64,000 nt of DNA from Rikenellaceae bacterium (GCA_017442365.1 JAFRZW010000016.1:270233-334232), one strand, 5' to 3'; shown: positions 19,325 to 28,158, counted from the stretch's first letter. Program-made: numbers and translations. The notes: generated by a model from the letters alone, not told the origin.

Positions 19325-19843
19325 ATGCTTTTGCGCGGTCAAAATATCCATCTTCGTGCGCTCGAACCAGACGATGTCGAGGTGATGTACCGCTGGGAAA
19401 ACGACCCTGCGGTGTGGGGCGTGAGTGGTACGGTGGCACCCTTTTCGCGCGAGATTTTGCGTACGTTTATCGAGCAGCAGCAGTACGACATCTGGCGCAC
19501 GCACCAACTGCGTCTGGTCATTGCGCTCAACGGGGACGATAGTGCGGTGGGTGCGGTCGATCTGTTCGATTTCGATCCGCTGAATCGACGTGCGGGTGTC
19601 GGGGTGCTGGTTGTCGATGAGGAGCGTGGTCGCGGACGAGCTTCGGAGGCGTTGATGTTACTCGTGGAGTATGCGCGTGATGTGCTGATGCTCAATCAGT
19701 TGTATTGCGATATTGATACTGATAATGCGGCTTGTCGTGCTCTGTTTGCGGGTTGTGGATTCGAGGAGTGCGGAGTGCGACGTCGTTGGCGATTGGGAGC
19801 TGACGGTTGGCACGATGTAGTGATGTTGCAACGCCTATTCTAA
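19325..19843 (+). CDS. GNAT-family N-acetyltransferase
   Basis: Protein of 172 residues with the ribosomal-protein-acetyltransferase (RimJ/RimL-like, Acetyltransf_3) layout. It opens with LRALEPDDVEVMYRWENDP; the acetyl-CoA loop appears as DEERGRGRASEAL (near 99-111), and NAACRALFAGCGF is motif B. Substrate unknown; related proteins acetylate N-termini, amino-sugars or small molecules. It starts 4 bases after the ROK stop, so the two are probably translated together. Confidence 0.85.
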   Translation: MLLRGQNIHLRALEPDDVEVMYRWENDPAVWGVSGTVAPFSREILRTFIEQQQYDIWRTHQLRLVIALNGDDSAVGAVDLFDFDPLNRRAGVGVLVVDEERGRGRASEALMLLVEYARDVLMLNQLYCDIDTDNAACRALFAGCGFEECGVRRRWRLGADGWHDVVMLQRLF

Positions 19844-19847
19844 ATAA

Positions 19848-19875
19848 GAAAGCCTCCCACTCGGGAGGCTTTTTC
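19848..19875. terminator. Bidirectional terminator between GNAT gene and mltG
   Basis: Stem AGCCTCCC (19851-19858) with GGGAGGCT (19863-19870) and a 4-base loop, with an A run on the left and a T run on the right. It can serve both converging genes. Confidence 0.85.
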
Positions 19876-20889
19876 TTACTTGTATATCTTGCGTTTGTTC
19901 AGCTCCTTAGTGTAGGCGCGGGCGTTGCGCAGATGCTCGGTGTAGGTGGCAGCGAAGTTGTGATGACCGTCGAATGTGGGACGCGCACAGAAATATATGT
20001 AGTTGTGTTTCTCGAAGTTGAGCACACCGTCGATCGCAGCAATCGAAGGCATACAGATAGGTGAGGGGGGCAACCCCTTATTTTTATAAGTGTTGTAGGG
20101 CGAATCGACGCGCAGGTGCTTGTGGAGGATTCGACGCAGTGTGAAATCACCCACGGCATACTTTACGGTCGGGTCGGCCTGCAAGGGCATACCTTTATTC
20201 AGTCGGTTGATATAAACGCCTGCAACAGTGGCCATTTCGTCCGTTGCGCGGGTCTCTTCATAGACAATCGACGCCAACGTCATCACCTCCAAACGCGACA
20301 GTCCGCTGCGCTTGCGCTTAGCGTCGCGGTCGGCCCAAAATGCCTCCGACTCCTTCTCCATTCGCTCGACAATCTGCTCGGGCGATACGGTCCAATAGAG
20401 TTCGTAGGTGTTGGGGATAAACATCGAGAACATCGTCAGCGGGTTTTTGTAGCCATATTTTTCAGCGACCTCTTGATCGGTCAGCACCGCAGCGATCTCG
20501 GTCGAATCGGCATCGATCTGACGGGCGAGTTTGCCGGCCAATTGGGCGGGCGTTTTGGCATTGTTGAATGTAACGTTGATGGGTGTCTGCATACCGAGCT
20601 TGATCATTCGCACGATCTCGATCACGTTCATACCCTCGTCGAGAATGTAGTGTCCAGGCTTGTAGGTTTGCTCCAAATTGAGGCGTTTGGCATAGATGTC
20701 GAATGCCAAGTGGTGTCCGATTTTGGGTTTGATCGAATCGAGTAGGGCGGTATAGTCTGCGCGCTTCGAAAGATATACCTCTGCGCTCTGTTTCACGGCG
20801 TTACCCTTGAACGAGATGATGCCCCACACGGCTACGGCAGCCCCTATGGCGACCGCTGCGATGAATATCCAAATGAGTGTTTTTTTCAT
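19876..20889 (-). CDS. mltG: Endolytic murein transglycosylase MltG
   Basis: Inner-membrane enzyme that cuts nascent glycan strands and sets their length, 337 residues. One N-terminal membrane helix (5-26) is followed by a LysM-like region and the YceG/MltG catalytic domain. The catalytic Glu lies in the motif ASIVYEET (206-213); IPNTYELYW (158-166) and GLPPSPIC are also typical. It is divergent from ffs, and the two promoters overlap. Confidence 0.93.
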   Translation of the reverse strand: MKKTLIWIFIAAVAIGAAVAVWGIISFKGNAVKQSAEVYLSKRADYTALLDSIKPKIGHHLAFDIYAKRLNLEQTYKPGHYILDEGMNVIEIVRMIKLGMQTPINVTFNNAKTPAQLAGKLARQIDADSTEIAAVLTDQEVAEKYGYKNPLTMFSMFIPNTYELYWTVSPEQIVERMEKESEAFWADRDAKRKRSGLSRLEVMTLASIVYEETRATDEMATVAGVYINRLNKGMPLQADPTVKYAVGDFTLRRILHKHLRVDSPYNTYKNKGLPPSPICMPSIAAIDGVLNFEKHNYIYFCARPTFDGHHNFAATYTEHLRNARAYTKELNKRKIYK

Positions 20890-20904
20890 TTCGGTTGTAA
20901 ATTT

Positions 20905-20935
20905 TTTGCAAATATAAGAAAAATCCGTACATTTG
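20905..20935 (+). promoter_or_regulatory. Promoter for ffs
   Basis: TTTG at 20905-20908, a 19-base spacer and TACATTTG at 20928-20935, an exact Bacteroidetes pattern. The predicted start is at about 20940, where the SRP RNA stem begins. Confidence 0.75.
20909..20916 (-). promoter_or_regulatory. Promoter -7 element for mltG
   Basis: On the minus strand this reads TATATTTG, an exact -7 match, 20 bases before the mltG ATG. It falls between the -33 and -7 elements of the ffs promoter, so both polymerases cannot bind at once. No clean -33 match was found. Confidence 0.45.
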
Positions 20936-20939
20936 CACT

Positions 20940-21042
20940 CGGGTAAGTCTTATACGACCAGCTCCTGCTGAATCCCCCCAGGCGCGGAAGCGAGCAAGGG
21001 TAGGTGGTTGTAGCGGTGCGATATAAGTAGCTTACCCTTTTT
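20940..21042 (+). ncRNA. ffs: Signal recognition particle RNA, small bacterial type (4.5S)
   Basis: The apical loop and internal-loop core is recognisable: CCCCCAGGCGCGGAAGCGAG continuing into CAAGGGTAGG (20974-21006). This is the Ffh-binding part with its GGAA tetraloop. The ends pair: GGGTAAG (20941-20947) with CTTACCC (21031-21037), and CTTATA (20949-20954) with TATAAG (21022-21027). A T run follows directly as terminator. The length of about 98 bases suits the short SRP RNA of Gram-negative bacteria. A perfect promoter lies upstream. Confidence 0.93.
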
Positions 21043-21048
21043 TATTTT

Positions 21049-21083
21049 AATAGCCGTCGGGAGTGATCTCGGCGGCTATTTTG
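21049..21083 (+). terminator. Second hairpin after ffs
   Basis: Stem AATAGCCG (21049-21056) with CGGCTATT (21073-21080) followed by a short T run. It probably backs up the ffs terminator. It lies just beyond the end of the thioesterase gene, and in that direction it has no U tract. Confidence 0.5.
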
Positions 21084-21090
21084 TTTCGAG

Positions 21091-21813
21091 CTATTTCCAC
21101 TCGAAGGTGGTGCGACAAGCGACCGTGCCTTCGTCGGTCGAGATCTCGAATTCCCAACGATCGCCTTCGTGTCGGTAGCCGACGGTCAGCTCCTGACCAT
21201 AGCGTGTTTCGTTCAAGAAGTTGATATCGACTCTTACGGGACGATCCGTTTCGTGCAATTCGATGGGCAGACAATCGAGCATAAGATCGAAATATCGCAA
21301 CGAATTTGTATGGCGATTAAAGTCGATATCGCTATACGCAACGCGATGTGTCATAGTGCCTTCCGCCTCGACAGCTGCCAATTTGCCCGCACGCTCGATG
21401 GGCGGCTCCTCGTTCCAAACGGCGTCGTTGTGCTCGGCGATATAGCGCAGATCGACCGCACGGCGCGTATTGAAATCGATCATCGACCATTGTGTCGTTG
21501 CGCGACCAAAGATCTCGCCCTCGCAATCGAGCACGAAGTTACGGGTGCTCATCGCACGACCATAGTCGCTTACCCACGTCGTAATATTATAAGGTGTATA
21601 TTCCGCAGGGCGACGATCAATTTCGATAGCCATACGCGAGAGTACCCACGAACGGTTTTCGGGTTTGAGAGCGCGAATGCCGAAGCCTTTGCTGTCGGCG
21701 TCGGTGCCGGCCACGTTCAGTGTTTTTGCAATCAGATTCGAGATCGAGGCGCGCAGTGTGAAATCGACATCTTGCGGCTCGACCAAATGGGGATATGTAG
21801 TTTTTGCTGCCAT
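21091..21813 (-). CDS. Acyl-ACP thioesterase (FatA/FatB family)
   Basis: Releases fatty acids from acyl carrier protein, 240 residues, with two tandem hot-dog domains. The family signature is DIDFNRHTNSLRY (162-174), containing the catalytic Asn and His. The ATG at 21813 is chosen over an upstream TTG at 21888, because a -7 promoter element at 21836-21843 would otherwise lie inside the gene and the first conserved residues follow directly. Plant-type thioesterases like this are common in anaerobic Bacteroidetes and may tune fatty acid supply. Confidence 0.92.
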   Translation of the reverse strand: MAAKTTYPHLVEPQDVDFTLRASISNLIAKTLNVAGTDADSKGFGIRALKPENRSWVLSRMAIEIDRRPAEYTPYNITTWVSDYGRAMSTRNFVLDCEGEIFGRATTQWSMIDFNTRRAVDLRYIAEHNDAVWNEEPPIERAGKLAAVEAEGTMTHRVAYSDIDFNRHTNSLRYFDLMLDCLPIELHETDRPVRVDINFLNETRYGQELTVGYRHEGDRWEFEISTDEGTVACRTTFEWK

Positions 21814-21835
21814 AATATTTAGGGAGATTAACTCA

Positions 21836-21843
21836 CAAATGTA
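21836..21843 (-). promoter_or_regulatory. Promoter -7 element for the acyl-ACP thioesterase
   Basis: Reads TACATTTG on the minus strand, 22 bases before the ATG at 21813. No TTTG sits at the ideal -33 distance. Confidence 0.45.
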
Positions 21844-21868
21844 GCTAAATTTCCTCAAACCACAATGC

Positions 21869-21906
21869 AAAAAAACGAGTGCAACCAACCGAATGGCTGC
21901 ACTCGC
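21869..21906 (-). terminator. Terminator after the MFS transporter gene
   Basis: Stem CGAGTGCA (21876-21883) with TGCACTCG (21898-21905). The minus-strand transcript ends in seven U residues. Confidence 0.8.
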
Positions 21907-21931
21907 AGAGTTTTAGAACAGCTATTGTTCG

Positions 21932-23332
21932 TTATTTCTTCTCCTCGATGCCGTAACCCTTGCGCTTATCCTCGCGTTTGAGCAGGATAGCGAAGATGAT
22001 AGCCGTGAACGACAGAGCAGCGAAGATCACCATCGGGGTAGTGTAGTCGTACTTGTTGATGGTTGCGCCATCGAGCACCTGAGTACCCACGATGCAATAC
22101 TCGTTCAGTACCCAATTGATCAGCAGGGGCACACCCATCAGACCTACGTTCTGCAACCAGAAGATCAGTGCGTATGCCGAGCCGAGTTTCTTCGGTTCAA
22201 CGATCTTGGTTACTGCGGGCCACATTGCCGAGGGAACGAGCGAGAATGCGATACCGAGCACGATCATCATCGCAACGGCAACAGCGACGCTGGTGATCTG
22301 CGGAGTGGCAAATACCACGTGAACGAAGAACAACAGCACCGAGCCGATCAACATCAGCGTAGCACCGCGACCCACCTTGTCGTAGATACGGCCGAACAGC
22401 GGAGTCAGCAGAATCGTACCGAAGGGCAGCATTGCGGGAATCCACGAAGCGTAGTCGAACTCAATGGGATACTTGTTGAACATAAAGTCGGTAGCGTTCT
22501 TCAAGAAGGGGAACACAGCCGAGTAGAACACCAAGCAGAGGATCGCGATGTACCAGAATGCGGGCACTTTGATAATGCTGACGATGTCGCGCACGCGGAA
22601 AGGCTCCTCCTGCTCCACGTTCGACTCGCTCTCCTCCTTATCCAGACGAGCGTCCATTACGCAGAATACGAGGAACGTAATCATACCGATACACATAATC
22701 GCCAAGCCAACCATTACGGGTGCCGAGATCTGGAAGTCGAACCACTCGGGCAGCTTGGGGCAGAGTACGAACGCAGCAGCCGTACCCAAACGAGCCGTAG
22801 CCACCTGCAAGCCGAGTGCCAATGCCAGCTCACGACCTGCGAACCAGCGAGCGATGATACGTGTTACGGTGATACCAGCGATCTCCGAGCCGAGACAGAA
22901 GGTTGCGTAGCCCAACGAGATGTAGAGCAGCGACGAGTGAATGTTGCCCAGCCAAGGCAGTGTCTGTGCTGCGAAGTCGGGGTTGCTAACCGTATATTCG
23001 ATAACGAAATACTTGATCGCAACACCCACCAGCATCAGGCCCGTAGCCAATACACCGGTGAACTTTGTGCCCCACTTATCGAGGATAATACCACCGATAA
23101 TGAGCATAAACAGGAATACGGTGAACCAACCGTACGAGAAATTGAATACGCCGAAGTCCATCGAGGTCCAACCCAAGCCACCGTCAGCGATCTCCTTTTC
23201 GAGGAGGGTCTTCAAGGGCGACATAATGTCCGAGATGAAGTAGGCGCACATCATCGTGAACGAAACCAGCGCGAGGACGCTCCAACGCGCAGTCTTCGAT
23301 TCGCTCAACTTTTGTTGAATTGCTTTTACCAT
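21932..23332 (-). CDS. Major facilitator superfamily transporter, MFSD1-like
   Basis: Inner-membrane protein of 466 residues with about 12 predicted helices and a charged cytoplasmic loop near the middle (around 235-250). The MFS signature is seen as GIILDKWGTK after helix 2 and GRIYDKVGRG after helix 8. The segment near helix 10-11 (LGSAYALIFWLQNVGL) resembles MFSD1-type proteins, whose animal member carries dipeptides. That substrate is inference; an oxalate/formate-like carboxylate carrier is an alternative. It follows the TPR gene by 32 bases and is probably co-transcribed. Confidence 0.85.
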   Translation of the reverse strand: MVKAIQQKLSESKTARWSVLALVSFTMMCAYFISDIMSPLKTLLEKEIADGGLGWTSMDFGVFNFSYGWFTVFLFMLIIGGIILDKWGTKFTGVLATGLMLVGVAIKYFVIEYTVSNPDFAAQTLPWLGNIHSSLLYISLGYATFCLGSEIAGITVTRIIARWFAGRELALALGLQVATARLGTAAAFVLCPKLPEWFDFQISAPVMVGLAIMCIGMITFLVFCVMDARLDKEESESNVEQEEPFRVRDIVSIIKVPAFWYIAILCLVFYSAVFPFLKNATDFMFNKYPIEFDYASWIPAMLPFGTILLTPLFGRIYDKVGRGATLMLIGSVLLFFVHVVFATPQITSVAVAVAMMIVLGIAFSLVPSAMWPAVTKIVEPKKLGSAYALIFWLQNVGLMGVPLLINWVLNEYCIVGTQVLDGATINKYDYTTPMVIFAALSFTAIIFAILLKREDKRKGYGIEEKK

Positions 23333-23364
23333 TGTTTGTTTGAATTATTAGTTTGTTTTGTCGT

Positions 23365-25362
23365 TTAATTGTGTTTAGCCGATGCGTATCGTTGCAGCAA
23401 CTGATAGGCGTTGGCGATACCCAACTCGCCCGCCTTGCTCAGATCGAGGCAACCCTTGCGTGTATCCTTCATATAGATCTGCACCAGACCTCGGTTGTAG
23501 TACGCCTCGGCAAAGTTGGGCCACAGCTCGATAGCCTTCGTATAATCCTCGAAGGCCTCGGGAAGTTTGCCCGACAGAGCTTGCAGGTTTGCGCGGTTGT
23601 AGTAGGCGTATGCGAACGAGGGGTAGAGCTTTATGGCTTTATTCAGGTCGGCAATGGCCTCGTCGTAGTTGTACGAACGAGCCGAAGCATTTTGCAGTCG
23701 ATTGACCGGATCGGCGTCGATCGTAATGCGCTGATACGAGTTGTCGATCGACGAGATGAAGTCGATCATCTCGGCCTGCGTCGTCGAACGGTTCAAGTAT
23801 AGGAACGGATTGCTCGGTGCCTGTTCGATAGCAGAGGTGTAGGTCGCTACGGCATTGGTATATTGCTTTATGAGCGACTGAGTAATGCCTCGCAGGAATA
23901 GTGGCTGCCAATCGTCAAGATTGTCCGCAATGCGCTCAGCCAAACGGCTGTCAAGTTCCACCAGCGAATCGGTCGGAATGTCGCTTTCACGACGCGAGAG
24001 CACCAAATCGGGCTGCGATAGCCCAGCTACGAAATCCTCGACACGTTGCAGGTGGTAGCGTTTGGGGTCGATTGTCGTAATGCTGTCGGCGCGCGTAATT
24101 GTGAATCGGAACAGCGGTATCAGCGCTAAATTCTCGCCCGAGGTGTGGGTTGTGATACGCTCGAAATTGCTGCCGGCCATCTTCGTATCGAACGAAAGCA
24201 ACTGGTCGAAACGGTGCGTTGTGTCCGAGTAGATCGAGTACGATACGCTATCCTTCAACTTCGAACGATACTCGGCAATCTTACGGTCGGCTGTCTGGCG
24301 GTCCTGACGAGCACCCTTCGTGTCGCGCAACATATAGCGAATATTTCCGCGATTGATATAGGCATTCGCAAAGTCGGGATAGAGCTCGATGGCGCGATTG
24401 TAGTCGTTGAGAGCGGCATTCAGGTTGCCCAACTGAGTGTGCAGCAATGCTCGGTTGTAATAGACCAACACATTCTCAGGTGTGTAATATGCCACTTGGT
24501 TGTAATCCTCCAACGCGCGGTTGTAGTCGCCAATGTGCGAGCGAACGATAGCGCGGTTGAAATAGGCGAGTGAGTTGGTCGAGTCGAGCTCGATAGTGCG
24601 GTCGAAATCTGCCAACGACTCGACGGGACGATTCAGGTGTGAATGCACGATGGCGCGATTGAAGAACGAAACCAGATAGCTCGAATCGCACTCAACGGCC
24701 TTGTTGAAATCAGCCAACGCCTCCTCGTATCGCTCTTGTGCCATCAGTAGCGAACCGCGACGATTGTAACCATCGGGGTTTTCGCGGTTGGTGCGGATAG
24801 CGAGGTTATAGTTGTCGTACGCTGCGACCGTATCTTTGAGATAGAGGTAACTTGTGCCGCGATTGATATAGGCATCGATCACCTTTGCGTCGTGGCGAAT
24901 AAACATATCGAAGTCCTCGATTGCCTCCTTGAATTGTTGGTTCAGCAGTCGCGTAACACCTCGGCTGTAATATGGATTCGGGAGATCGGGACGCAGGTCG
25001 ATTGCCTCCTGAAAATCCTTCAAGGCGTCGTCGTAATTACCTAATCGTGAGCGAGTAATGGCGCGATACGTGTAGGCGTTTGTGAAAACGGGATTCTTTT
25101 CGATTGCGCTTGTGAAATCGACCTCGGCACCCAGCAAATCATCGAGATTATACTTTGCGATACCACGCAGAAAATATGCCTCGTAGGCCTCTTCATCGAC
25201 GCGCAGCAGAATGTTGAGCGTCTTGATTGCCTCCGAGTAGTTGTTCTCGATCAGAAAGTGGCGGCCAACCCAAAAGAAGTACTCTTTGTTGTACTGAGCC
25301 GAAGCTGAGTGCGCAACCAAGAGCGAGAGCATTGTGAGCAGACCGATTATATATTTTCGCAT
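23365..25362 (-). CDS. Exported tetratricopeptide-repeat protein
   Basis: Protein of 665 residues with a signal peptide (MRKYIIGLLTMLSLLVAHSA, then SAQ). It contains a long array of 34-residue TPR units: about nine in the N-terminal half, a non-repeat insert at roughly 345-455, and further units to the end (for example AYAYYNRANLQALSGKLPEAFEDYTKAIEL). It is probably a periplasmic scaffold for protein-protein contacts. Its own -7 promoter element lies at 25391-25398 and the MFS gene follows downstream. No enzyme motif is visible, and partners are unknown. Confidence 0.88.
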   Translation of the reverse strand: MRKYIIGLLTMLSLLVAHSASAQYNKEYFFWVGRHFLIENNYSEAIKTLNILLRVDEEAYEAYFLRGIAKYNLDDLLGAEVDFTSAIEKNPVFTNAYTYRAITRSRLGNYDDALKDFQEAIDLRPDLPNPYYSRGVTRLLNQQFKEAIEDFDMFIRHDAKVIDAYINRGTSYLYLKDTVAAYDNYNLAIRTNRENPDGYNRRGSLLMAQERYEEALADFNKAVECDSSYLVSFFNRAIVHSHLNRPVESLADFDRTIELDSTNSLAYFNRAIVRSHIGDYNRALEDYNQVAYYTPENVLVYYNRALLHTQLGNLNAALNDYNRAIELYPDFANAYINRGNIRYMLRDTKGARQDRQTADRKIAEYRSKLKDSVSYSIYSDTTHRFDQLLSFDTKMAGSNFERITTHTSGENLALIPLFRFTITRADSITTIDPKRYHLQRVEDFVAGLSQPDLVLSRRESDIPTDSLVELDSRLAERIADNLDDWQPLFLRGITQSLIKQYTNAVATYTSAIEQAPSNPFLYLNRSTTQAEMIDFISSIDNSYQRITIDADPVNRLQNASARSYNYDEAIADLNKAIKLYPSFAYAYYNRANLQALSGKLPEAFEDYTKAIELWPNFAEAYYNRGLVQIYMKDTRKGCLDLSKAGELGIANAYQLLQRYASAKHN

Positions 25363-25390
25363 ATAATTATTTGTTCTATCTTTAAGGGGT

Positions 25391-25398
25391 CAAAGGTA
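25391..25398 (-). promoter_or_regulatory. Promoter -7 element for the TPR gene
   Basis: Reads TACCTTTG on the minus strand, 28 bases before the ATG. The -33 element is not clear. Confidence 0.45.
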
Positions 25399-25512
25399 CT
25401 AAAATTTTTTGAATATACTATTCTATACCTCTATGATATACTATTAACTATATACATAATGGTCGAAATGCGGGTGGCGTAGCTTGTCGAATGATAAAAA
25501 GCCGATAATTTA

Positions 25513-25544
25513 TTTGGGGGTTTAGCGAAAAAACATTAACTTTG
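25513..25544 (+). promoter_or_regulatory. Promoter for purA
   Basis: TTTG at 25513-25516, a 20-base spacer and TAACTTTG at 25537-25544. This leaves a leader of about 40 bases before the ATG at 25591. Confidence 0.7.
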
Positions 25545-25590
25545 ACAGCAATTTATTTTTGTATTGATCGTAAAAATTAAAACCAAACAA

Positions 25591-26853
25591 ATGAAAAAAG
25601 TAGATGTTGTACTCGGCCTGCAATGGGGCGATGAGGGCAAAGGTAAGGTGATAGACGTTTTAACGCCTAATTACGAGGTGGTTGCACGCTTTCAGGGCGG
25701 TCCCAATGCGGGTCATACGCTCGAATTTGAGGGACAGAAGTATGTTCTGCGTTCGATCCCTTCGGGAATTTTTCAGGGCGGTAAAGTCAATATTATTGGT
25801 AATGGCGTGGTGCTCGATCCGATTCTGTTCAAGGAGGAGGCTACGGCATTGGCTGCCAGCGGCCACGATCTGACCAAGCGTCTTTATATCTCAAAGAAGG
25901 CTCACCTGATTATGCCTACTCACCGTATGCTCGATGCAGCGTATGAGGCAGCAAAGGGTAGCGCCAAGATCGGTACTACGGGTAAGGGCATTGGTCCCAC
26001 CTATACCGACAAGATCAGCCGTAATGGTGTGCGTGTGGGTGATATCTTCCGCGATTTCAAGGCTATTTACGCTGCGGCAAAGGCTCGCCACGAGGCTACG
26101 TTGCGTTCGCTCAATTTCGAGTACGATGTTACAGAGTTGGAGCAGAAGTGGTTCGAGGGTATCGAGTACCTCAAACAATTCAATATTATCGATAGCGAGC
26201 AAACCGTCAATGAATTGCTGATGGCCGATAAGAGCATTCTGGCCGAGGGCGCACAGGGTACGTTGCTCGATGTCGATTTCGGTTCGTATCCTTTCGTTAC
26301 TTCGTCGAATACCGTTTGTGCAGGTGCTTGTACGGGTCTGGGTGTAGCTCCCAACCGTATTGGCGATGTGTATGGTATCTTCAAGGCATATTGCACCCGT
26401 GTAGGTAGCGGTCCGTTCCCCACTGAGTTGTTCGACGAAACGGGCAAGCAGTTGCGTGATATCGGCCACGAGTATGGTGCAGTAACGGGTCGTGAGCGTC
26501 GTTGCGGTTGGCTCGACCTGGTTGCACTGAAATATTCGATTATGATCAACGGAGCTACGGCTTTGATTATGATGAAGGCCGACGTTATGAACGACTTCGA
26601 TACGATCAAAGTGGCTGTTGGTTACGAGATTGATGGCGAGCGTGTCGATCACTTCCCCTATTCGGTTGATTGCGAGATCAAACCGATCTATGCCGAGTTG
26701 AAGGGTTGGAAATGCAACATCAACGACATTCGCCGCTATGAGGATTTCCCCGCTGAATTGAAGGCTTACGTTGAGTTTATCGAGCAGCAGACGGGTGTGC
26801 CCGTGAAGATCGTGTCGGTAGGTCCCGACCGCGAGGCTACCATTGTAAGATAG
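25591..26853 (+). CDS. purA: Adenylosuccinate synthetase
   Basis: Joins IMP and aspartate with GTP in the first step toward AMP, 420 residues, cytoplasmic. The GTP-binding loop GDEGKGK is at 13-19. Other family marks are NAGHT near 35-40, the TTGKGIGPTY segment and GRERRCGW. The ATG at 25591 is preferred over an upstream TTG at 25564, since MKKVDVVLGLQWGDEGKGK is the normal N-terminus. The OmpA-like gene follows after 23 bases. Confidence 0.97.
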   Translation: MKKVDVVLGLQWGDEGKGKVIDVLTPNYEVVARFQGGPNAGHTLEFEGQKYVLRSIPSGIFQGGKVNIIGNGVVLDPILFKEEATALAASGHDLTKRLYISKKAHLIMPTHRMLDAAYEAAKGSAKIGTTGKGIGPTYTDKISRNGVRVGDIFRDFKAIYAAAKARHEATLRSLNFEYDVTELEQKWFEGIEYLKQFNIIDSEQTVNELLMADKSILAEGAQGTLLDVDFGSYPFVTSSNTVCAGACTGLGVAPNRIGDVYGIFKAYCTRVGSGPFPTELFDETGKQLRDIGHEYGAVTGRERRCGWLDLVALKYSIMINGATALIMMKADVMNDFDTIKVAVGYEIDGERVDHFPYSVDCEIKPIYAELKGWKCNINDIRRYEDFPAELKAYVEFIEQQTGVPVKIVSVGPDREATIVR

Positions 26854-26876
26854 TAATTAACCTAAAACATAATACT

Positions 26877-27560
26877 ATGAAAAGATTTGGAATGATGTGC
26901 ATATCGCTGGCTACGGCTGCGATGTTATTTACGGGTTGCGGCGCATTGAAGGGTGGCGCGATCGGCGGTGCAGCCGCAGGTGCTCTGGGCGCAGGTATTG
27001 GTGCTCTGGCAGGTGGCGGTAAAGGTGCTGCTATTGGTGCGGGTATCGGTGTTGCAGTTGGTGCAACTGCTGGTGCTCTGATCGGTAAGAAGATGGAGAA
27101 ACAGAAGGCCGAGTTGGAGGCTATCGAGGGTGCAGATGTTGAGACTGTAACCGATAACAACGGTTTGGACGCATTGAAGGTTACGTTTGATAGCGGTATT
27201 CTGTTCGCTACCAATAAGAGCGATTTGACCGCTACGTCGAAGGCTTCGCTCGATAAGTTTGCGATCAGCTTGTTGCAGAATCCCGAAACCGATGTAACGA
27301 TCTATGGTCATACCGATTCGACCGGTTCGTTGGAGGTTAATCAACGCATTTCGTTGCAGCGTGCTCAGTCGGTTCAGAACTATCTGCAATCGAAGGGTAT
27401 CGAGGCTGGTCGTATTGTGAAGGTTGAGGGTAAGGCTTACACCGAACCGGTTGCTTCGAACGATACGGCTGAGGGTCGTGCAGCTAACCGTCGCGTTGAG
27501 GTCTATATCTCGGCTAACGAAACGATGGTTGAGCAGGCTGAGGCTGGTACGCTCGAATAA
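26877..27560 (+). CDS. OmpA-family lipoprotein with glycine-zipper segment
   Basis: Outer-membrane lipoprotein of 227 residues. The lipobox FTGC puts the lipidated Cys at residue 21. A Gly/Ala-rich glycine-zipper region covers about 25-70 (GAAAGALGAGIGALAGGGKG). An OmpA-type peptidoglycan-binding domain follows at about 105-220, with IYGHTDSTGS and NQRISLQRAQSVQNYL. It most likely ties the outer membrane to the cell wall, as YiaD-type proteins do. It lies 23 bases after purA with no promoter of its own visible. Confidence 0.92.
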   Translation: MKRFGMMCISLATAAMLFTGCGALKGGAIGGAAAGALGAGIGALAGGGKGAAIGAGIGVAVGATAGALIGKKMEKQKAELEAIEGADVETVTDNNGLDALKVTFDSGILFATNKSDLTATSKASLDKFAISLLQNPETDVTIYGHTDSTGSLEVNQRISLQRAQSVQNYLQSKGIEAGRIVKVEGKAYTEPVASNDTAEGRAANRRVEVYISANETMVEQAEAGTLE

Positions 27561-27581
27561 TCAATCGACATAATACGAGAA

Positions 27582-27612
27582 AAATGCCGTCCATTGCGGA
27601 CGGCATTTTTTT
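27582..27612. terminator. Bidirectional terminator between the OmpA-like gene and a lipoprotein gene
   Basis: Stem AAATGCCGTCC (27582-27592) with GGACGGCATTT (27598-27608), a 5-base loop, an A run on the left and a T run on the right. Confidence 0.9.
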
Positions 27613-27631
27613 GTGCTGTATCTGAGTGTGT

Positions 27632-28000
27632 TTAGAGCGACGGTTGCTTGATAACAACTCGATCCTCGGCTCCAAAACTTGTTGCAACGATTCGCACGAC
27701 GCGACGCTTGCCGGTGTTGTTGGGCGTGAAACTGATTTTGATTCCCGAATCCCATTCTGCCAATGCGCGTGTCATATCGTAGTGGTCGATTATCTCGACC
27801 ACCTCGCACCAATCTTTGTTGTTGCTGCCGTAATATTTAATTCCGACCTCGTCCAAACCGGTCGAATTGACGGGTATAATCATCTCGCCTCCCGTAGCCG
27901 AAACCTCGTAGCTGCGCTCATAAAATTCGACATCGGGAATATCGCAACCCGTCAATGTCGCGCACGAAACCAAAAGGCACAATGCAAGCAGTCGTTTCAT
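27632..28000 (-). CDS. Small lipoprotein, possibly with a BACON-like beta domain
   Basis: Protein of 122 residues with lipobox LTGC and lipidated Cys19. The mature part is beta-rich (YEVSATGGEMIIPVNSTGLD, and a last strand ending RVVRIVATSF). This resembles the single Ig-like BACON domains of Bacteroidetes surface proteins, but the match is by eye. It has its own promoter, and a terminator lies on each side. Function unknown. Confidence 0.75.
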   Translation of the reverse strand: MKRLLALCLLVSCATLTGCDIPDVEFYERSYEVSATGGEMIIPVNSTGLDEVGIKYYGSNNKDWCEVVEIIDHYDMTRALAEWDSGIKISFTPNNTGKRRVVRIVATSFGAEDRVVIKQPSL

Positions 28001-28031
28001 AGTAGTTCTGTTTTAGTAGTTTATCATAGTA

Positions 28032-28064
28032 CAAATTTACCTCCCCCCGCCCGAAATTTCCAAA
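28032..28064 (-). promoter_or_regulatory. Promoter for the small lipoprotein gene
   Basis: On the minus strand: TTTG (28064-28061), a 21-base spacer and TAAATTTG (28039-28032), 31 bases before the ATG. Confidence 0.6.
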
Positions 28065-28100
28065 TTTTTAGACCAAAAAATACACCTCTCACCCCACAAA

Positions 28101-28132
28101 AAGAGCCGCACCCACAGCTGAGTACGGCTCTT
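28101..28132 (-). terminator. Terminator after prs
   Basis: Stem AAGAGCCG (28101-28108) with CGGCTCTT (28125-28132). The minus-strand transcript then meets a run of five U residues. Confidence 0.8.
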
Positions 28133-28158
28133 GTCTAAAAATATATCGGTTACGACTC

